A stretch of DNA of 64,000 nt from Alphaproteobacteria bacterium (GTDB lineage Bacteria; Pseudomonadota; Alphaproteobacteria; SMXS01), in assembly GCA_028284945.1 (NCBI GenBank), contig JANQQJ010000005.1, positions 102,237 through 166,236 on the forward strand, read 5' to 3'. The notes below the pieces were generated by a model that searched no databases, had not been told where the DNA came from, and saw only the letters and a list, made by a program, of their open reading frames with translations. Positions 9,615 through 20,026 of the stretch are shown here, one piece after another. Each line of letters starts with the position of its first letter. Positions within the stretch are counted from its first letter, which is position 1. The position numbers were made by a program, and so were the translations under genes.

Positions 9615-10636
9615 GCATCGTACTGGAAGCCCGGGACGTAGTGCGCGCCTATGGCGACCGGCCCGTGCTGAAAGCGACGTCGCTGGCGCTGGAGGAGGGT
9701 ACAGTCACGGCGTTATTGGGGCCGTCGGGCAGCGGCAAGTCGACGCTATTGCGGGTCTTGGCGGGATTGGACGATCTCGAAGCAGGCACCGTCCTGTCCC
9801 AAGGGCAGGTGCTGAGCAGCCCGGGTAATGTCACACCACCGGAGAAGCGAAATCTGGGCATGGTGTTTCAGGATTTCGCTCTCTTCCCACATTTGTCGGC
9901 GCTTGAGAATATCGCCTTCGGCCTCTCCCATCTGCCGCGGACCAAGCAGCAGGAAAAAGCCAAGGCTTTGCTGGAAATGTCGGGCTTGTCGAACCGCGCG
10001 GACGCGCACCCGTTCGAACTCTCGGGGGGAGAACAACAGCGTATCGCCATCGCCAGGGCACTGGCGCGTGAACCCGCAGCAGTCTTGCTGGACGAACCCT
10101 TTTCAAACCTCGACTCTAGCCTGCGGCGCACCACCCGCGACCACGCTATGGGGCTTTTACATGCATCAGGCGCCGCTGTCCTGCTGGTCACCCACGATGT
10201 GGAAGAAGCCCTGTCGCTGGCCGATACGCTGGCGCTGATGAGCGACGGACAGATCATCCAGACAGGGACGCCAGAGAGCGTCTATATGCACCCCACCTCT
10301 GCCCGTGCAGCCCAACTGACCGGCGACATCAACGTCTGGCGCGGACATGTCCTGAACGGCCAGGTTGAAACCCCTTTCGGCAAAATTGCTACCGACCAGA
10401 ATGATGGAGACCTGGCTGAGGTACTGGTCCGCCCTGAGGCCATATCGATCACCGCGCCGGGGAATATCAAGATCCTCGACCGGCGGACACGAGGCGCAAC
10501 CGTTGAAGTTACTGTCGAGGCCGATGCTGTCCGTTGGCGCGCCCGTGCAGGTCACCTCAACACAGCACAACAGGGCGATCTGGTCTCAGTGTCGCTTGAC
10601 CCAAGTCTGATCAGCATCGTTCCGGCTCAATCTTGA
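9611..10636 (+). CDS. fbpC: Fe(III) ABC transporter ATP-binding protein
   Basis: A 341-residue ABC ATPase. Visible motifs are Walker A GPSGSGKST, signature LSGGEQQR, Walker B AVLLDEP and the H-loop VTHD, followed by a C-terminal TOBE-like regulatory region (about 240-341) typical of the FbpC/PotA/CysA group. The ATG at 9611 overlaps the permease stop (ATGA) and gives the expected N-terminus MSIVLEARDV. It powers uptake through the FbpB permease. Confidence 0.92.
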   Translation: MSIVLEARDVVRAYGDRPVLKATSLALEEGTVTALLGPSGSGKSTLLRVLAGLDDLEAGTVLSQGQVLSSPGNVTPPEKRNLGMVFQDFALFPHLSALENIAFGLSHLPRTKQQEKAKALLEMSGLSNRADAHPFELSGGEQQRIAIARALAREPAAVLLDEPFSNLDSSLRRTTRDHAMGLLHASGAAVLLVTHDVEEALSLADTLALMSDGQIIQTGTPESVYMHPTSARAAQLTGDINVWRGHVLNGQVETPFGKIATDQNDGDLAEVLVRPEAISITAPGNIKILDRRTRGATVEVTVEADAVRWRARAGHLNTAQQGDLVSVSLDPSLISIVPAQS

Positions 10637-10726
10637 CGTCCCGACCTGCCACCAATTGAGGCTGTGACAGGCGCGCTTCAACCGCATAGAATGGCCCCGA
10701 TTTATCAGAAGTCAGGGGATTAGATC

Positions 10727-12070
10727 ATGAACGTTGAATCGCAAAAAGGCTTGAAGCCGGGCGAGGCGCGCGCACCGGGACCGAGCACCAAGGATATTAT
10801 CCTGCAGGACACCAACAAGGCGCCCGACGCCCTGGTTACAGAAAACTTCACCTATAATGCGCGCGAAGACATCGCTTATGAGCGCTATTACGATCCAGCA
10901 TTCTTCCAGAAGGAAGTCGAGCAGCTTTGGTCAAAAGTTTGGCAATGGGCCTGCCGGCTGGAACACATCCCCGAGGTCGGCGACAACTATGTCTATGACG
11001 TGGGCCCCTATTCGATCCTGATCGTGCGTCACGGCGAAGGGCCGGAAGACATCAAGGCCTACCACAATTCCTGCCTGCATCGTGGCACCCAACTGAAGCC
11101 GAGCGACAGTCAGAGCCACTCAGCGAAACTGCGCTGCCCGTTCCACGGTTGGGAATGGAATCTGGACGGCACAGTGAGTGAGATCCCCTGCCGCTGGGAT
11201 TTTCCAAAAGTCACCGACGAAGAGTTCAAGCTGCCTGAGGTCAAGGTTGGCTTCTGGGGCGGCTTTGTGTTCATCAATATGGACCCGGATTCGATCTCGC
11301 TGGAAGAACATCTGGAAGTGCTGCCTGACCACTTCAGCCAGTTTTTCCCACTTGACCGCCGCTATATCGAAGTGCATCTGCGGCGCGAACTGCCGTGCAA
11401 CTGGAAGGCTGCCGCAGAGGCCTTCATTGAGGCCTATCATGTGCGCGAAACCCACAACGGGGCCGACCCGGTCGGCAATGGCTGCACCAACGCGCAATAT
11501 GATGTGTTCGGCGACAATGTGACGCGCTTTGTTCACACCATCGGTTATCCGTCGCCCAACTGGCCGAACGAAACCGCTGAAGACATCGCCAATTCCATGG
11601 AAGAACGGATCAAGGCCGCGCAGGCCAACCGCGAAACCTTGGGCGAGAAATATGACCTTGACCTGAGTGGCTACAGCGACAGCGAAATGCTCGATTCAAT
11701 TGAATATTTCTGCTTCCCCAACATGTTTCTGTTTCCGGGGATTACGCTGCCGATGATCTACCGGTTCCGGCCCAACGGCATGGACCCCGACAGCAGCCTG
11801 TTCGATCTGCTGTTCCTGCGGCCGCTGAAGGAGGGTGAAGAGCATCCCGAACCCCCCGAAGTCGTCCGGCTGGGCCCGGAGGAGGTCTATGCCACGGTTC
11901 CCAACATGGATCCGGGTCTCGCCATCGTCTATGAGCAGGACACCAGCAATCTGGAAGCGCAACAGCGCGGCTTCAAAGCTGGCGCCAAACGAGTGCAGAC
12001 CCTGGCGAATTATCAGGAATCCCGGGTCCGGCAGGTCCACATCACGCTGGACAAATACGTCAAAGACTAA
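10727..12070 (+). CDS. Rieske non-heme iron aromatic ring-hydroxylating oxygenase, alpha subunit
   Basis: A 447-residue oxygenase large subunit. The Rieske [2Fe-2S] ligands are C116-x-H118 (SCLHRG) and C137-x2-H140 (CPFHGW). The mononuclear iron ligands are H238 and H243 in EAYHVRETH, with a downstream Asp expected around residue 390-400. Such enzymes insert one or both oxygen atoms into aromatic or related substrates, using electrons from a separate reductase. No reductase, ferredoxin or beta subunit is encoded nearby, so partners must be elsewhere. The substrate cannot be read from the sequence. The gene is followed after 28 bp by an efflux pump operon on the same strand. Confidence 0.9.
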   Translation: MNVESQKGLKPGEARAPGPSTKDIILQDTNKAPDALVTENFTYNAREDIAYERYYDPAFFQKEVEQLWSKVWQWACRLEHIPEVGDNYVYDVGPYSILIVRHGEGPEDIKAYHNSCLHRGTQLKPSDSQSHSAKLRCPFHGWEWNLDGTVSEIPCRWDFPKVTDEEFKLPEVKVGFWGGFVFINMDPDSISLEEHLEVLPDHFSQFFPLDRRYIEVHLRRELPCNWKAAAEAFIEAYHVRETHNGADPVGNGCTNAQYDVFGDNVTRFVHTIGYPSPNWPNETAEDIANSMEERIKAAQANRETLGEKYDLDLSGYSDSEMLDSIEYFCFPNMFLFPGITLPMIYRFRPNGMDPDSSLFDLLFLRPLKEGEEHPEPPEVVRLGPEEVYATVPNMDPGLAIVYEQDTSNLEAQQRGFKAGAKRVQTLANYQESRVRQVHITLDKYVKD

Positions 12071-12098
12071 GCCGGCAATGTCAGCAAAAGGGGTCTGT

Positions 12099-13190
12099 AT
12101 GAATACCGCGCAATCGATCAGGGCTGCGGCTCTCATGCTTGTGGTTGCCCTCGCCGCCTGTAGCGAGGCACCGGCAGAGGTCGAAGAACGGGTCCGTGCG
12201 ATCAAACCCTATTTCGTGACAGACCCGGCCGGCGGCGATGTCAGGCGCTATTCCGGCACGATCTCGTCTGCCAAGACATCTGCACTGAGCTTCGCCATCG
12301 CCGGCACGGTGGCCACGGTTGAAGTGAACGGCGGCGACACCGTCACCAAAGGCCAGTTGCTGGCCACGCTCGATCCGGAACCGATGCAACTCAATTTGAA
12401 CGGGGCGCGGTCCGAATTGGCCGCAGCCCAAGCAGAGCACGAAGCCAAGAAAGTCGATCTTGACCGCCAGCAGCAATTGTTCGAACGCGGCTGGGTCGCC
12501 AAGGCCGCACTCGATCAAGCGACTGCGGCTTTTGAAGCCGCGGCAGGTCAACTCAACCTGGCGCGGTCCCGGCTGGGACTGGCAGAACGCGACCTGGAGA
12601 AAACCAGACTGCGCGCACCGTTTGACGGCGTCATCGCGCTCCGCGAGATTGAACCCTTTGTCGAGGTAAAAGTTGGCGACACGGTCCTGCAACTCGACTC
12701 CGACGGCGCGTTCGAAGTTGAATTGTCGATCCCCGACACTATTGTCGGAAGGCTGGCCGTGGGGTCTCCAGTCTCGATAAGCTCGACTACGATTGCGGGC
12801 TGCGGCTGCACCGGCCGGATCACCGAGATCGGGTCGATGTCGACGGCCGCCAATGCAGTCCCGGTCAAAGCGGCGATCCTGCAGGCTCCGCCCGGATTGC
12901 TGTCGGGCATGGCGGTAGAGGCCAGCCTCGCCCTATCAGGCAATGCGGAGTCGCGCGGCTATATGGTGCCATTGGTGGCCATCGCCCCCGGTGACGGCAC
13001 GGTACAGGGATTTGTCTTCAAATATGATCAAGCCGAGGGAATCGTCCGCCAGACGCCGATCAGCGGCGATGGCCCAGTCAGCGGCAACATGCTGGCGGTC
13101 AGTTCGGGCGTTCAAGCCGGCGATGTTCTGGCCGCTGCCGGAGTCGGCTTCTTGCGAGATGGCCAGCGTGTCAAGCTGATGGGCGAATAG
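12099..13190 (+). CDS. RND efflux membrane fusion lipoprotein
   Basis: A 363-residue periplasmic adaptor of the HlyD/AcrA type. The lipoprotein signal ends in LVVALAACSEAP (acylated Cys). It is followed by a barrel-sandwich lipoyl domain with a helical hairpin (about 80-160), then the beta-barrel domain (IGRLAVGSPVSI region). I chose the ATG at 12099, which starts directly at the lipoprotein signal; an ATG at 12078 is possible. It joins the inner membrane RND pump, encoded 3 bp downstream, to an outer membrane channel that is not encoded here. Confidence 0.88.
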   Translation: MNTAQSIRAAALMLVVALAACSEAPAEVEERVRAIKPYFVTDPAGGDVRRYSGTISSAKTSALSFAIAGTVATVEVNGGDTVTKGQLLATLDPEPMQLNLNGARSELAAAQAEHEAKKVDLDRQQQLFERGWVAKAALDQATAAFEAAAGQLNLARSRLGLAERDLEKTRLRAPFDGVIALREIEPFVEVKVGDTVLQLDSDGAFEVELSIPDTIVGRLAVGSPVSISSTTIAGCGCTGRITEIGSMSTAANAVPVKAAILQAPPGLLSGMAVEASLALSGNAESRGYMVPLVAIAPGDGTVQGFVFKYDQAEGIVRQTPISGDGPVSGNMLAVSSGVQAGDVLAAAGVGFLRDGQRVKLMGE

Positions 13191-13193
13191 CCC

Positions 13194-16100
13194 ATGAACA
13201 TTACCCGCCTGGCGCTGGACAATTCGCGCATCACGCTGATCGGTATTGCGATCATCGCGATCCTTGGCGCCGTGACGTTTGCGTCCTATCCCAGCGCTGA
13301 GGACCCGACTATCACCATCCGGAATGCCACGGTCACCGCATCTTATCCCGGCATGTCGCCGGAGCGGGTTGAAGAGCTGATCACCAAGCCGATGGAAGCG
13401 GCGATGCGTGAGATCGCTGCGGTGGATGATATCAAGTCGACCTCGAAAACTGGGTCGAGCCGGGTAGAACTTGTTATTCGCGACAGCGTGTCGGATCTGG
13501 ACCCGGTTTTTCAGGATATCCGAAACAAGGCAGACGACCTACGCGCGCAACTGCCCGAGGGAACCCAGGGGCCCACGGTCTATGACGAAGAGGGTCTGAC
13601 CGCCGTTGCAACGATCGCCCTGTGGGCCGATGGGTTCTCAATGGCCGAAATGCGCGACGTGGCACGCGATGCCAGGGACCGGCTTTACACACTTGACGGT
13701 GTCCGCAAGATCGACATCAAAGGCGTTCAGGAAGAACGCATCTATCTTGAAATGGAGCCCGGCAAACTGACGCAGCTGGGAGTGCCCCTGCAGGACGTTT
13801 TCGGCGCATTGGCGCAGCAGAACATCATTGAACCGGGCGGACAAATCGTCGCCGGCGGTCGTGCGATCCTGCTGGAACCGACGGGGAACCTGGAGTCTCT
13901 CGAAGACATCAAATCCGTTGTCTTTAAGGTTCCCGATACGGACAGGGTCCTGCGTCTGGACGAGGTGGTTACCATCCGCCGCGACGTCGTCGACCCGCCC
14001 GTCGAACCGGCATTCTTCAATAATCGACCGGCCGTGATTCTCGCCGTGTCGACTGTCGAAGGCACCAACAATGTCGCCTTCGGCGACGCGCTGACGGCGA
14101 TGCTGGACGACATCGAGCAAGGCTTGCCAATCGGCTATGTGCTGGAATATGCGACCTTTCAGCCGGAGCTGATCGAAGCCGCCGTACAGGGGGCGATTTC
14201 CAACGTTTATCAGACCCTGGCCATCGTGCTGGTCGTCGTCATGCTGTTTCTGGGTCTGCGCACCGGCCTGATTGTGGGCTCGTTTGTGCCACTCACCATG
14301 TTGTTGGGCATCATCGTGATGAGCATACTGGGTGTCGAACTGCAGCGCATGTCCATTGCCGCGACCATCATCGCGCTGGGACTGCTGGTCGATAACGGTA
14401 TCGTCGTTGCTGAAGATATCCGGGTTCGATTATCGCGCGGCGTCGACCGGCGGCAAGCCGCCATTGAAGCAGGGGAATCGCTTGCCATTCCGCTGTTGAC
14501 GTCCTCTTTGACGACCATATTCGCCTTTCTGCCCATGCTGCTAACCGAAGGCGGTGCGGGCGAATATGTGCGGTCGCTGGCCCAGGTTGTCGCCATCCTG
14601 CTGTTGGGGTCATGGTTCCTGTCGATGACCGTGACCCCGGTGATGTGCGTCTGGTTCATGAAGGTGCCTGAGGGCGAAACCAGGACAGAAAAGCCGGCCT
14701 ATGACAGCGCCATGTATGCCATCTACCGCAACATTCTCGAGCTTTTCTTGCGCTTTCGCGTCATGGCGATCGGGGTGCTGATCGTGCTTCTCGTTCTTTC
14801 GACGCAGCTCATGGGACTGCTGAAAGTCGAGTTCTTTCCACTCGGGGACCGCAACCAGTTCCTGGTCTATCTGGACATGGAAGCCGGTACCGACCTTCGT
14901 GAGACGGAGCGGACCCTGCGCCAATTCACCGCATGGCTGTCCGATAAGGAAGAGAACCCGGAAATCTCGAGCAATATTGCCTATGTCGGCTATGGCGGCC
15001 CGCGCTTCTTTCTGGCGCTCTCACCGGTCGACCCGGACCCACATAGGGCCTTTGTGGTGGTCAACACCAAGAGTTTCGACGATGTCGACCCGGTCATCAA
15101 ACGGGTCAACGCCTTTCTGGATTCCAGCCTGCCAGCCGCCCGTGCAGACGCCAAGAAGATGTGGTTCGGGGCCACAGAACCGGGCGTCGTGCAGATCCGG
15201 CTGATCGGTCAGGACTCCAATATTCTGGCCGACAAGGCCGATCAGATCATGCAGGCCATGCATGCGGTCCCTGGCACCCTTGGCATCAAGCAGGACTGGG
15301 AAAACAAGATTCTCAAACTGATCATCGATGTCGACCAGACCCGGGCACGACGGGCGGGCATGACGTCGAGCGACGTCGCCAACTCCTTGCAGGCGGTCTA
15401 TGCCGGAATGGAGCTCAGTGACTACCGGGAGGGCGACAAGCAAATCCCGATCGTGATACGCGGCGATGACAGCCTTCGGTTCGCCCTATCGGGCCTACAG
15501 CGCATTCAGGTCTATTCGACGATGACGGGCGAAAGCGTGAACCTTGGACAAGTCGCCACACCCCGCGGCCAGTGGCTGTTCGGTCGCATTCTGCGCGAAG
15601 ATCAGGAACGCACCCTGACCGTTGAAGCCCGGCATTCAACCCTGTCGGCATCCGACCTTTTCGCCGAGTTGCAGCCGACCGTCGACGCACTGGACCTGCC
15701 CACCGGATATCGCTGGGAAGTTGGCGGCGAGCTAGAAGATCAGAGCGAAGCCAATAGCAACCTGTTTGGCCTACTACCGCTGGCATTGGCGGGCATCATC
15801 GTGCTGCTGGTGGGCCAATTCAATTCGTTCCGCAAGGGCGGCATTGTGATTGCGACGATCCCCCTGATCCTGATTGGCGGCGCCATCGGCTTGGTGATCA
15901 TGAATGCGCCCTATGGCTTTATGGTGCTGCTCGGCTTCTTCAGCCTGGCCGGCATTGTGATCAATAACGGCATTGTACTGCTCGACCGCATCCAGATTGA
16001 GACCGACGCGGGCCGCGAACCGCTGGACGCCGTCGTTACCGCCTGCCTGGCGCGATTGCGCCCCATTCTGATGACGACACTGACCACCGTATTGGGATTA

Positions 16101-16274
16101 ATCCCGCTCATTCTGTTCGGTGGCGCCCTGTTCTATGGCATGGCCAGCGTCATCGCCTTTGGCCTGGTCGTTGCAACAGTGCTGACGCTGGGCTTCGTAC
16201 CCGCGCTTTACACGTTGGTGTTCAAGATCGAGACACAGGAAGCCCACGACGCCGTGCAGCACGCGCCCGCTTAG
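13194..16274 (+). CDS. RND-family efflux transporter, inner membrane subunit
   Basis: A 1,026-residue proton-driven pump with the AcrB/MexF layout: one N-terminal membrane helix, a large periplasmic loop (about 35-335), six helices, a second large loop (about 560-860) and the final membrane bundle. The proton-relay region shows GLLVDNGIVVAEDI in TM4, where the two-Asp pair of drug pumps is replaced by one Asp plus Asn, as in many HAE1-like and lipid-type RND members. It forms a tripartite pump with the adjacent fusion lipoprotein. Substrate unknown; the neighbouring Rieske oxygenase makes an aromatic compound conceivable. Confidence 0.9.
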   Translation: MNITRLALDNSRITLIGIAIIAILGAVTFASYPSAEDPTITIRNATVTASYPGMSPERVEELITKPMEAAMREIAAVDDIKSTSKTGSSRVELVIRDSVSDLDPVFQDIRNKADDLRAQLPEGTQGPTVYDEEGLTAVATIALWADGFSMAEMRDVARDARDRLYTLDGVRKIDIKGVQEERIYLEMEPGKLTQLGVPLQDVFGALAQQNIIEPGGQIVAGGRAILLEPTGNLESLEDIKSVVFKVPDTDRVLRLDEVVTIRRDVVDPPVEPAFFNNRPAVILAVSTVEGTNNVAFGDALTAMLDDIEQGLPIGYVLEYATFQPELIEAAVQGAISNVYQTLAIVLVVVMLFLGLRTGLIVGSFVPLTMLLGIIVMSILGVELQRMSIAATIIALGLLVDNGIVVAEDIRVRLSRGVDRRQAAIEAGESLAIPLLTSSLTTIFAFLPMLLTEGGAGEYVRSLAQVVAILLLGSWFLSMTVTPVMCVWFMKVPEGETRTEKPAYDSAMYAIYRNILELFLRFRVMAIGVLIVLLVLSTQLMGLLKVEFFPLGDRNQFLVYLDMEAGTDLRETERTLRQFTAWLSDKEENPEISSNIAYVGYGGPRFFLALSPVDPDPHRAFVVVNTKSFDDVDPVIKRVNAFLDSSLPAARADAKKMWFGATEPGVVQIRLIGQDSNILADKADQIMQAMHAVPGTLGIKQDWENKILKLIIDVDQTRARRAGMTSSDVANSLQAVYAGMELSDYREGDKQIPIVIRGDDSLRFALSGLQRIQVYSTMTGESVNLGQVATPRGQWLFGRILREDQERTLTVEARHSTLSASDLFAELQPTVDALDLPTGYRWEVGGELEDQSEANSNLFGLLPLALAGIIVLLVGQFNSFRKGGIVIATIPLILIGGAIGLVIMNAPYGFMVLLGFFSLAGIVINNGIVLLDRIQIETDAGREPLDAVVTACLARLRPILMTTLTTVLGLIPLILFGGALFYGMASVIAFGLVVATVLTLGFVPALYTLVFKIETQEAHDAVQHAPA

Positions 16275-16286
16275 TCTTGGTCTTAC

Positions 16287-17183
16287 CTACTCTCCGCTCA
16301 ACACCTTGAGCGATGCGTCAGGGTCTTTGGTGAAAGAGGCAAGATGCACACGGTAGAGCGCGGCCAATCGGCCGGTAATCAGGCCCGGCATTCCGTTACC
16401 GACCGTCTGCCCATCAATCTCAACCACGGGGACCGGCCCACCGGAGGTACTGGTCAAAAAGGCTTCCTTAGCCGCCCTGGCTTCATCGACGGTAAAGGCG
16501 CGTTCCTCGACTATCAGACCGTCCGTCCTGGCCAGTTCCTCGGCAATAGCCCTTGTGATGCCGGGCAAAATTGCGCGCGACAGGGGCCGTGTGACCAGAG
16601 TTTCACCATCCGTCACGATCCAGGCCGTGGTCGAACTGCCCTCTGTGACAAACCCATCTTCATCAACCATCCAGGCTTCAAAAGCGCCTTCGTCGCGGGC
16701 GGTCTGCTTGGCCAGCACATTGGGCAGCAATGACGTCGACTTGATGTCAGGCCGGGCCCAGCGTTCATCCGGCATGGTGGCAACTGCGACACCGTCGCGC
16801 ATTTTTTGCGCCAGGGCAGCATAGCTATAGGGCCTACAGGTCATCACGACACTGGCGTGCACCTTGTCTGGAAAGGCATGGTCGCGCTTGGCGACCCCGC
16901 GGCCGATCTGCAGATAGAGCAATCCCCATTTGATCCGGTTACGCGCAATCGTCTGCCGCATGGCGACGCCCAGAGCCGTCGCCCCCGGCGCATTATCGAT
17001 CCGCACTTGGCGCAGTGAATAGGCCAGCCTGTCCATATGCGCATCGAAATCGGCAAGCTGACCATCGACAACCGCAATCACTTCATAGACCGCATCGGCA
17101 AACTGCATGCCTCGTTCCTCGATATGGACCCCGGCGTCAGCCAGCGGCAAATAGCGTCCGTTTACATAGGCAATCCGGGACAT
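16287..17183 (-). CDS. Class IV aminotransferase, D-amino-acid transaminase-like
   Basis: A 298-residue PLP enzyme of fold type IV (D-amino-acid transaminase, branched-chain transaminase, ADC lyase group). The N-terminus MSRIAYVNGRYLPLADA and EERGMQFADAVYEV are family signatures. The PLP lysine lies in RPDIKSTSLLPNV. The overall pattern fits D-alanine transaminase (Dat) better than branched-chain enzymes, which are usually longer. The ATG at 17183 starts one base after the nadB stop, so it is the last gene of the ABC-nadB operon. It would interconvert D-amino acids and 2-oxo acids. Confidence 0.82.
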   Translation of the reverse strand: MSRIAYVNGRYLPLADAGVHIEERGMQFADAVYEVIAVVDGQLADFDAHMDRLAYSLRQVRIDNAPGATALGVAMRQTIARNRIKWGLLYLQIGRGVAKRDHAFPDKVHASVVMTCRPYSYAALAQKMRDGVAVATMPDERWARPDIKSTSLLPNVLAKQTARDEGAFEAWMVDEDGFVTEGSSTTAWIVTDGETLVTRPLSRAILPGITRAIAEELARTDGLIVEERAFTVDEARAAKEAFLTSTSGGPVPVVEIDGQTVGNGMPGLITGRLAALYRVHLASFTKDPDASLKVLSGE

Positions 17184-17184
17184 C

Positions 17185-18765
17185 TTATTCCGGGACCAAT
17201 ACGGTGTTTTTGGCCTCAGCCGCCATGTCTGGATAATCCAGCGTATAGTGCAGTCCGCGGCTTTCCTTGCGCTCCAGTGCCGACCGGACAATCAGGTCAG
17301 ACACGGTCACCAGATTCCGCAATTCCAGCAGGTCGGGCGTGACACGGAAATTACCATAATATTCCTGAATCTCGTCCTGCAGCAGGTCGACCCGATGCTG
17401 CGCCCGGGCAAGGCGCTTGTCGGTCCGGACAATACCGACATAATTCCACATGGTGCGGCGCAATTCGTCCCAGTTATGGGACACGACAACTTCTTCATCG
17501 GAATCGGTGACTTTGGATTCATCCCAATCCCGCAATGCTGGTGGCGGTGGCAAGTCATCAAGCTTCGTCAGAATGTCCTCCGCCGCGCTGGTCGCAAACA
17601 CGATACATTCCAATAGCGAGTTGGACGCCATCCGGTTGGCCCCGTGCAGACCCGTCGCCGAGGATTCCCCGATACAATACAAGCTCTCAACATCGGTATG
17701 CCCTGACTTATCGGTCACAACACCGCCGCAGGTGTAGTGGGCCGCAGGCACCACGGGGATAGCCTCTTCGGTAATGTCGATTCCATACTTCTTGCAGCGT
17801 TTGCGGATATTGGGGAAATGCTTCTTGATGAACTTGTCTTTCTTGTGGCTGATATCGAGAAAGACGCAATCCACACCCAGCCGCTTTATTTCATAGTCGA
17901 TGGCACGCGCGACCACATCACGCGGGGCTAGTTCACCGCGCTCATCAAACCGCTGCATAAACCGTTCGCCATCGGGCAACAGAAGTTGACCACCCTCGCC
18001 GCGCACGGCTTCGGTAATCAGATATGTGCGGGCCTCGGGATGGTAGAGGCATGTCGGGTGGAATTGATTGAATTCCAGATCGGCAACCCGGCACCCGGCG
18101 CGCCAGGCCATGGCGATCCCATCACCGGTCGATCCGTCGGGGTTGGAAGAATAGAGATAAACACGGCTCGCGCCGCCGGTCGCCAGAACAGTGGCCTTTG
18201 CGGCGAAGACTTCGACCTTGGCTGCGTTGATGTCATAGATGTAAGCGCCCAGGCAGGGGCCTTCGCCGGAATTGTCGGCGCCGCGGATCAGATCGACCGC
18301 CATATGGCTTTCTAGCACCGTGATGTTCGGATGCGCCCGCACCTGTTCATCCAATGTGCGCTTGAGCGCCTTACCGGTTGCATCCTTAGCGTGGATCACC
18401 CGGCGGTGACTGTGCCCGCCCTCGCGCGTCAAATGGTAGGGGCCATCCTTCTTCGTATCGAATGGCATGCCCTGATCGATCAGCCACTGAATGGCTTCCG
18501 GCCCTTTTTCAACCGTGTACCGCACGACATCCGGATCACACAGCCCGTCGCCGGCAATCAGCGTATCCTCGACATGGGAATCAAAAGAGTCCGTGGCGCT
18601 GAGTACCGCAGCGATACCACCTTGCGCCCAGGCCGTACTGCCCGAATCGATAGTGGCTTTGGAAATGACCCCGACCGTGGCCTTCTCCGCCACCCGCAGA
18701 GCCAGGGTCAGACCGGCAGCGCCACTGCCGATGATCAGCACATCAAATACGCGATCGTTGGCCAT
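17185..18765 (-). CDS. nadB: L-aspartate oxidase
   Basis: A 526-residue FAD enzyme that oxidises L-aspartate to iminoaspartate, the first step of NAD synthesis. The N-terminal dinucleotide fold reads [16 protein letters not shown]. The family motifs [14 protein letters not shown] and [16 protein letters not shown] are clear, and the Arg-rich C-terminal helical domain is present. The length fits NadB. The partner genes nadA and nadC are not in the window. It is cotranscribed with the upstream ABC ATPase (gap 2 bp) and the downstream transaminase. Confidence 0.93.
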   Translation of the reverse strand: MANDRVFDVLIIGSGAAGLTLALRVAEKATVGVISKATIDSGSTAWAQGGIAAVLSATDSFDSHVEDTLIAGDGLCDPDVVRYTVEKGPEAIQWLIDQGMPFDTKKDGPYHLTREGGHSHRRVIHAKDATGKALKRTLDEQVRAHPNITVLESHMAVDLIRGADNSGEGPCLGAYIYDINAAKVEVFAAKATVLATGGASRVYLYSSNPDGSTGDGIAMAWRAGCRVADLEFNQFHPTCLYHPEARTYLITEAVRGEGGQLLLPDGERFMQRFDERGELAPRDVVARAIDYEIKRLGVDCVFLDISHKKDKFIKKHFPNIRKRCKKYGIDITEEAIPVVPAAHYTCGGVVTDKSGHTDVESLYCIGESSATGLHGANRMASNSLLECIVFATSAAEDILTKLDDLPPPPALRDWDESKVTDSDEEVVVSHNWDELRRTMWNYVGIVRTDKRLARAQHRVDLLQDEIQEYYGNFRVTPDLLELRNLVTVSDLIVRSALERKESRGLHYTLDYPDMAAEAKNTVLVPE

Positions 18766-18767
18766 GC

Positions 18768-19727
18768 CTAATTCTTCGACGTCAGCTGCATAAAGATGTC
18801 TTCCAGATCGGCTTCGCGTGTCGACAGGTCGAGAACAGTAAACCCGGCATCGTGCACAGCGGTAAGAACCTCGTCAAAGCTGTGGGCCGACGCAGAATAT
18901 CGAATGGTCATCCCCGTCTCGCCGTGCAATTCCACGGGCAACCCTGCAATCTTTCGCGGCGTGTCACCGACCGGCTTATCGACCTGCAATACAAGTTCCT
19001 TCTCATCGATCCGGTTGAGCAGCTTCGGGGTCGACTCATTGGCTACCACTTCGCCTTGATGAATGATCGCAATGTGATCACAGAGAGCCTCGGCCTCTTC
19101 AAGATAGTGTGTCGTCAAAACGACGGTCACGCCACTTTCATTCAGTTTGCGCACATAGTCCCAAAGCTGCTGCCGCAAATCGATATCAACCCCGGCGGTC
19201 GGTTCGTCGAGGATGATGACCGGCGGGCTGTGGACCATGGCCTTGGCGACCAGCAGACGCCGCTTCATGCCGCCAGATAATGTCCGCGAATAGGCGTCTG
19301 CTTTATCAGCCAATGCCATGGCTTCGAGAATCTCGACCGTCCGGCGTTCGCGCTTTGGCACACCATAAAGACCGGCTTGAAGTTCCATCGCCTCGCGCGC
19401 GGTAAAAAACGCATCGATATTGAGCTCCTGCGGCACCACGCCGATGCTGGCGCGCGCATTGCGCGGATTGCTGTCAATGTCGAAACCCCAGACACAGGCC
19501 GTGCCCGCTGTCTTGTTCACTAATCCGGCCAGGATGTTGATAAAGGTCGACTTGCCCGCGCCGTTGGGACCCAGCAGCCCGAAAAACGACCCCCTGGGAA
19601 TCGCAAGATCGATCCCTTTCAGCGCCTCATGCGGCGGCAAGCCCCGCCCGCCATGATAGATTTTGCGCAGCCCGCGCACTTCGATCGCGAAGTCAGGATT
19701 GATGGTCTCTCGGTCTTGATCCGGCAT
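18768..19727 (-). CDS. ABC-2-type transporter ATP-binding protein, orphan
   Basis: A 319-residue ATPase of the drug/polysaccharide export (YadG/CcmA/DrrA) group. Motifs: Walker [10 protein letters not shown], signature LSGGMKRRL, Walker B VIILDEP and H-loop TTHYLEE. The C-terminal part (about 225-319) matches the DUF4162-like extension with [15 protein letters not shown]. The start ATG at 19727 is preferred over an in-frame TTG at 19760. No membrane permease is encoded on either side, which is unusual because the permease normally follows. Instead nadB starts 2 bp after the stop. Confidence 0.85.
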   Translation of the reverse strand: MPDQDRETINPDFAIEVRGLRKIYHGGRGLPPHEALKGIDLAIPRGSFFGLLGPNGAGKSTFINILAGLVNKTAGTACVWGFDIDSNPRNARASIGVVPQELNIDAFFTAREAMELQAGLYGVPKRERRTVEILEAMALADKADAYSRTLSGGMKRRLLVAKAMVHSPPVIILDEPTAGVDIDLRQQLWDYVRKLNESGVTVVLTTHYLEEAEALCDHIAIIHQGEVVANESTPKLLNRIDEKELVLQVDKPVGDTPRKIAGLPVELHGETGMTIRYSASAHSFDEVLTAVHDAGFTVLDLSTREADLEDIFMQLTSKN

Positions 19728-19848
19728 AGGCGCCACAAACTGTTGATCGACGGACCGCAATCCGTATCATCCGCGCGCACAAACCACAACGACCGCGCCC
19801 GTGCGCCGCTGCTCACGAGGTGTGCTTAGTCTGGGACCCGAATCCGCC

Positions 19849-20019
19849 ATGCTCACCGAACCGCCTGAAACCATCGAGACTGACCAGATCGAGCTCTCCT
19901 GCGATGGCGGTGAGGGCGCGCTGGGCCATCCGCGTGTATTTCTCCACATGGATGAAAATGGCCAGGTGGAATGCCCCTATTGCGGCCGTCTGTTCATCTT
20001 GCGGCAAAAGGAAAACTAA
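19849..20019 (+). CDS. zf-CHCC zinc-finger protein
   Basis: A 56-residue protein with the zinc ligands of the zf-CHCC family: Cys in IELSCDGG, His in LGHPRVFLHMD, and CPYCGRLFIL. The family is widespread in Alphaproteobacteria and related to the mitochondrial complex I subunit NDUFS6. The ATG at 19849 gives the typical short form; an upstream in-frame GTG at 19801 would add 16 residues without similarity. It is divergent from the ABC-nadB operon. Confidence 0.82.
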   Translation: MLTEPPETIETDQIELSCDGGEGALGHPRVFLHMDENGQVECPYCGRLFILRQKEN

Positions 20020-20026
20020 CTGGATT

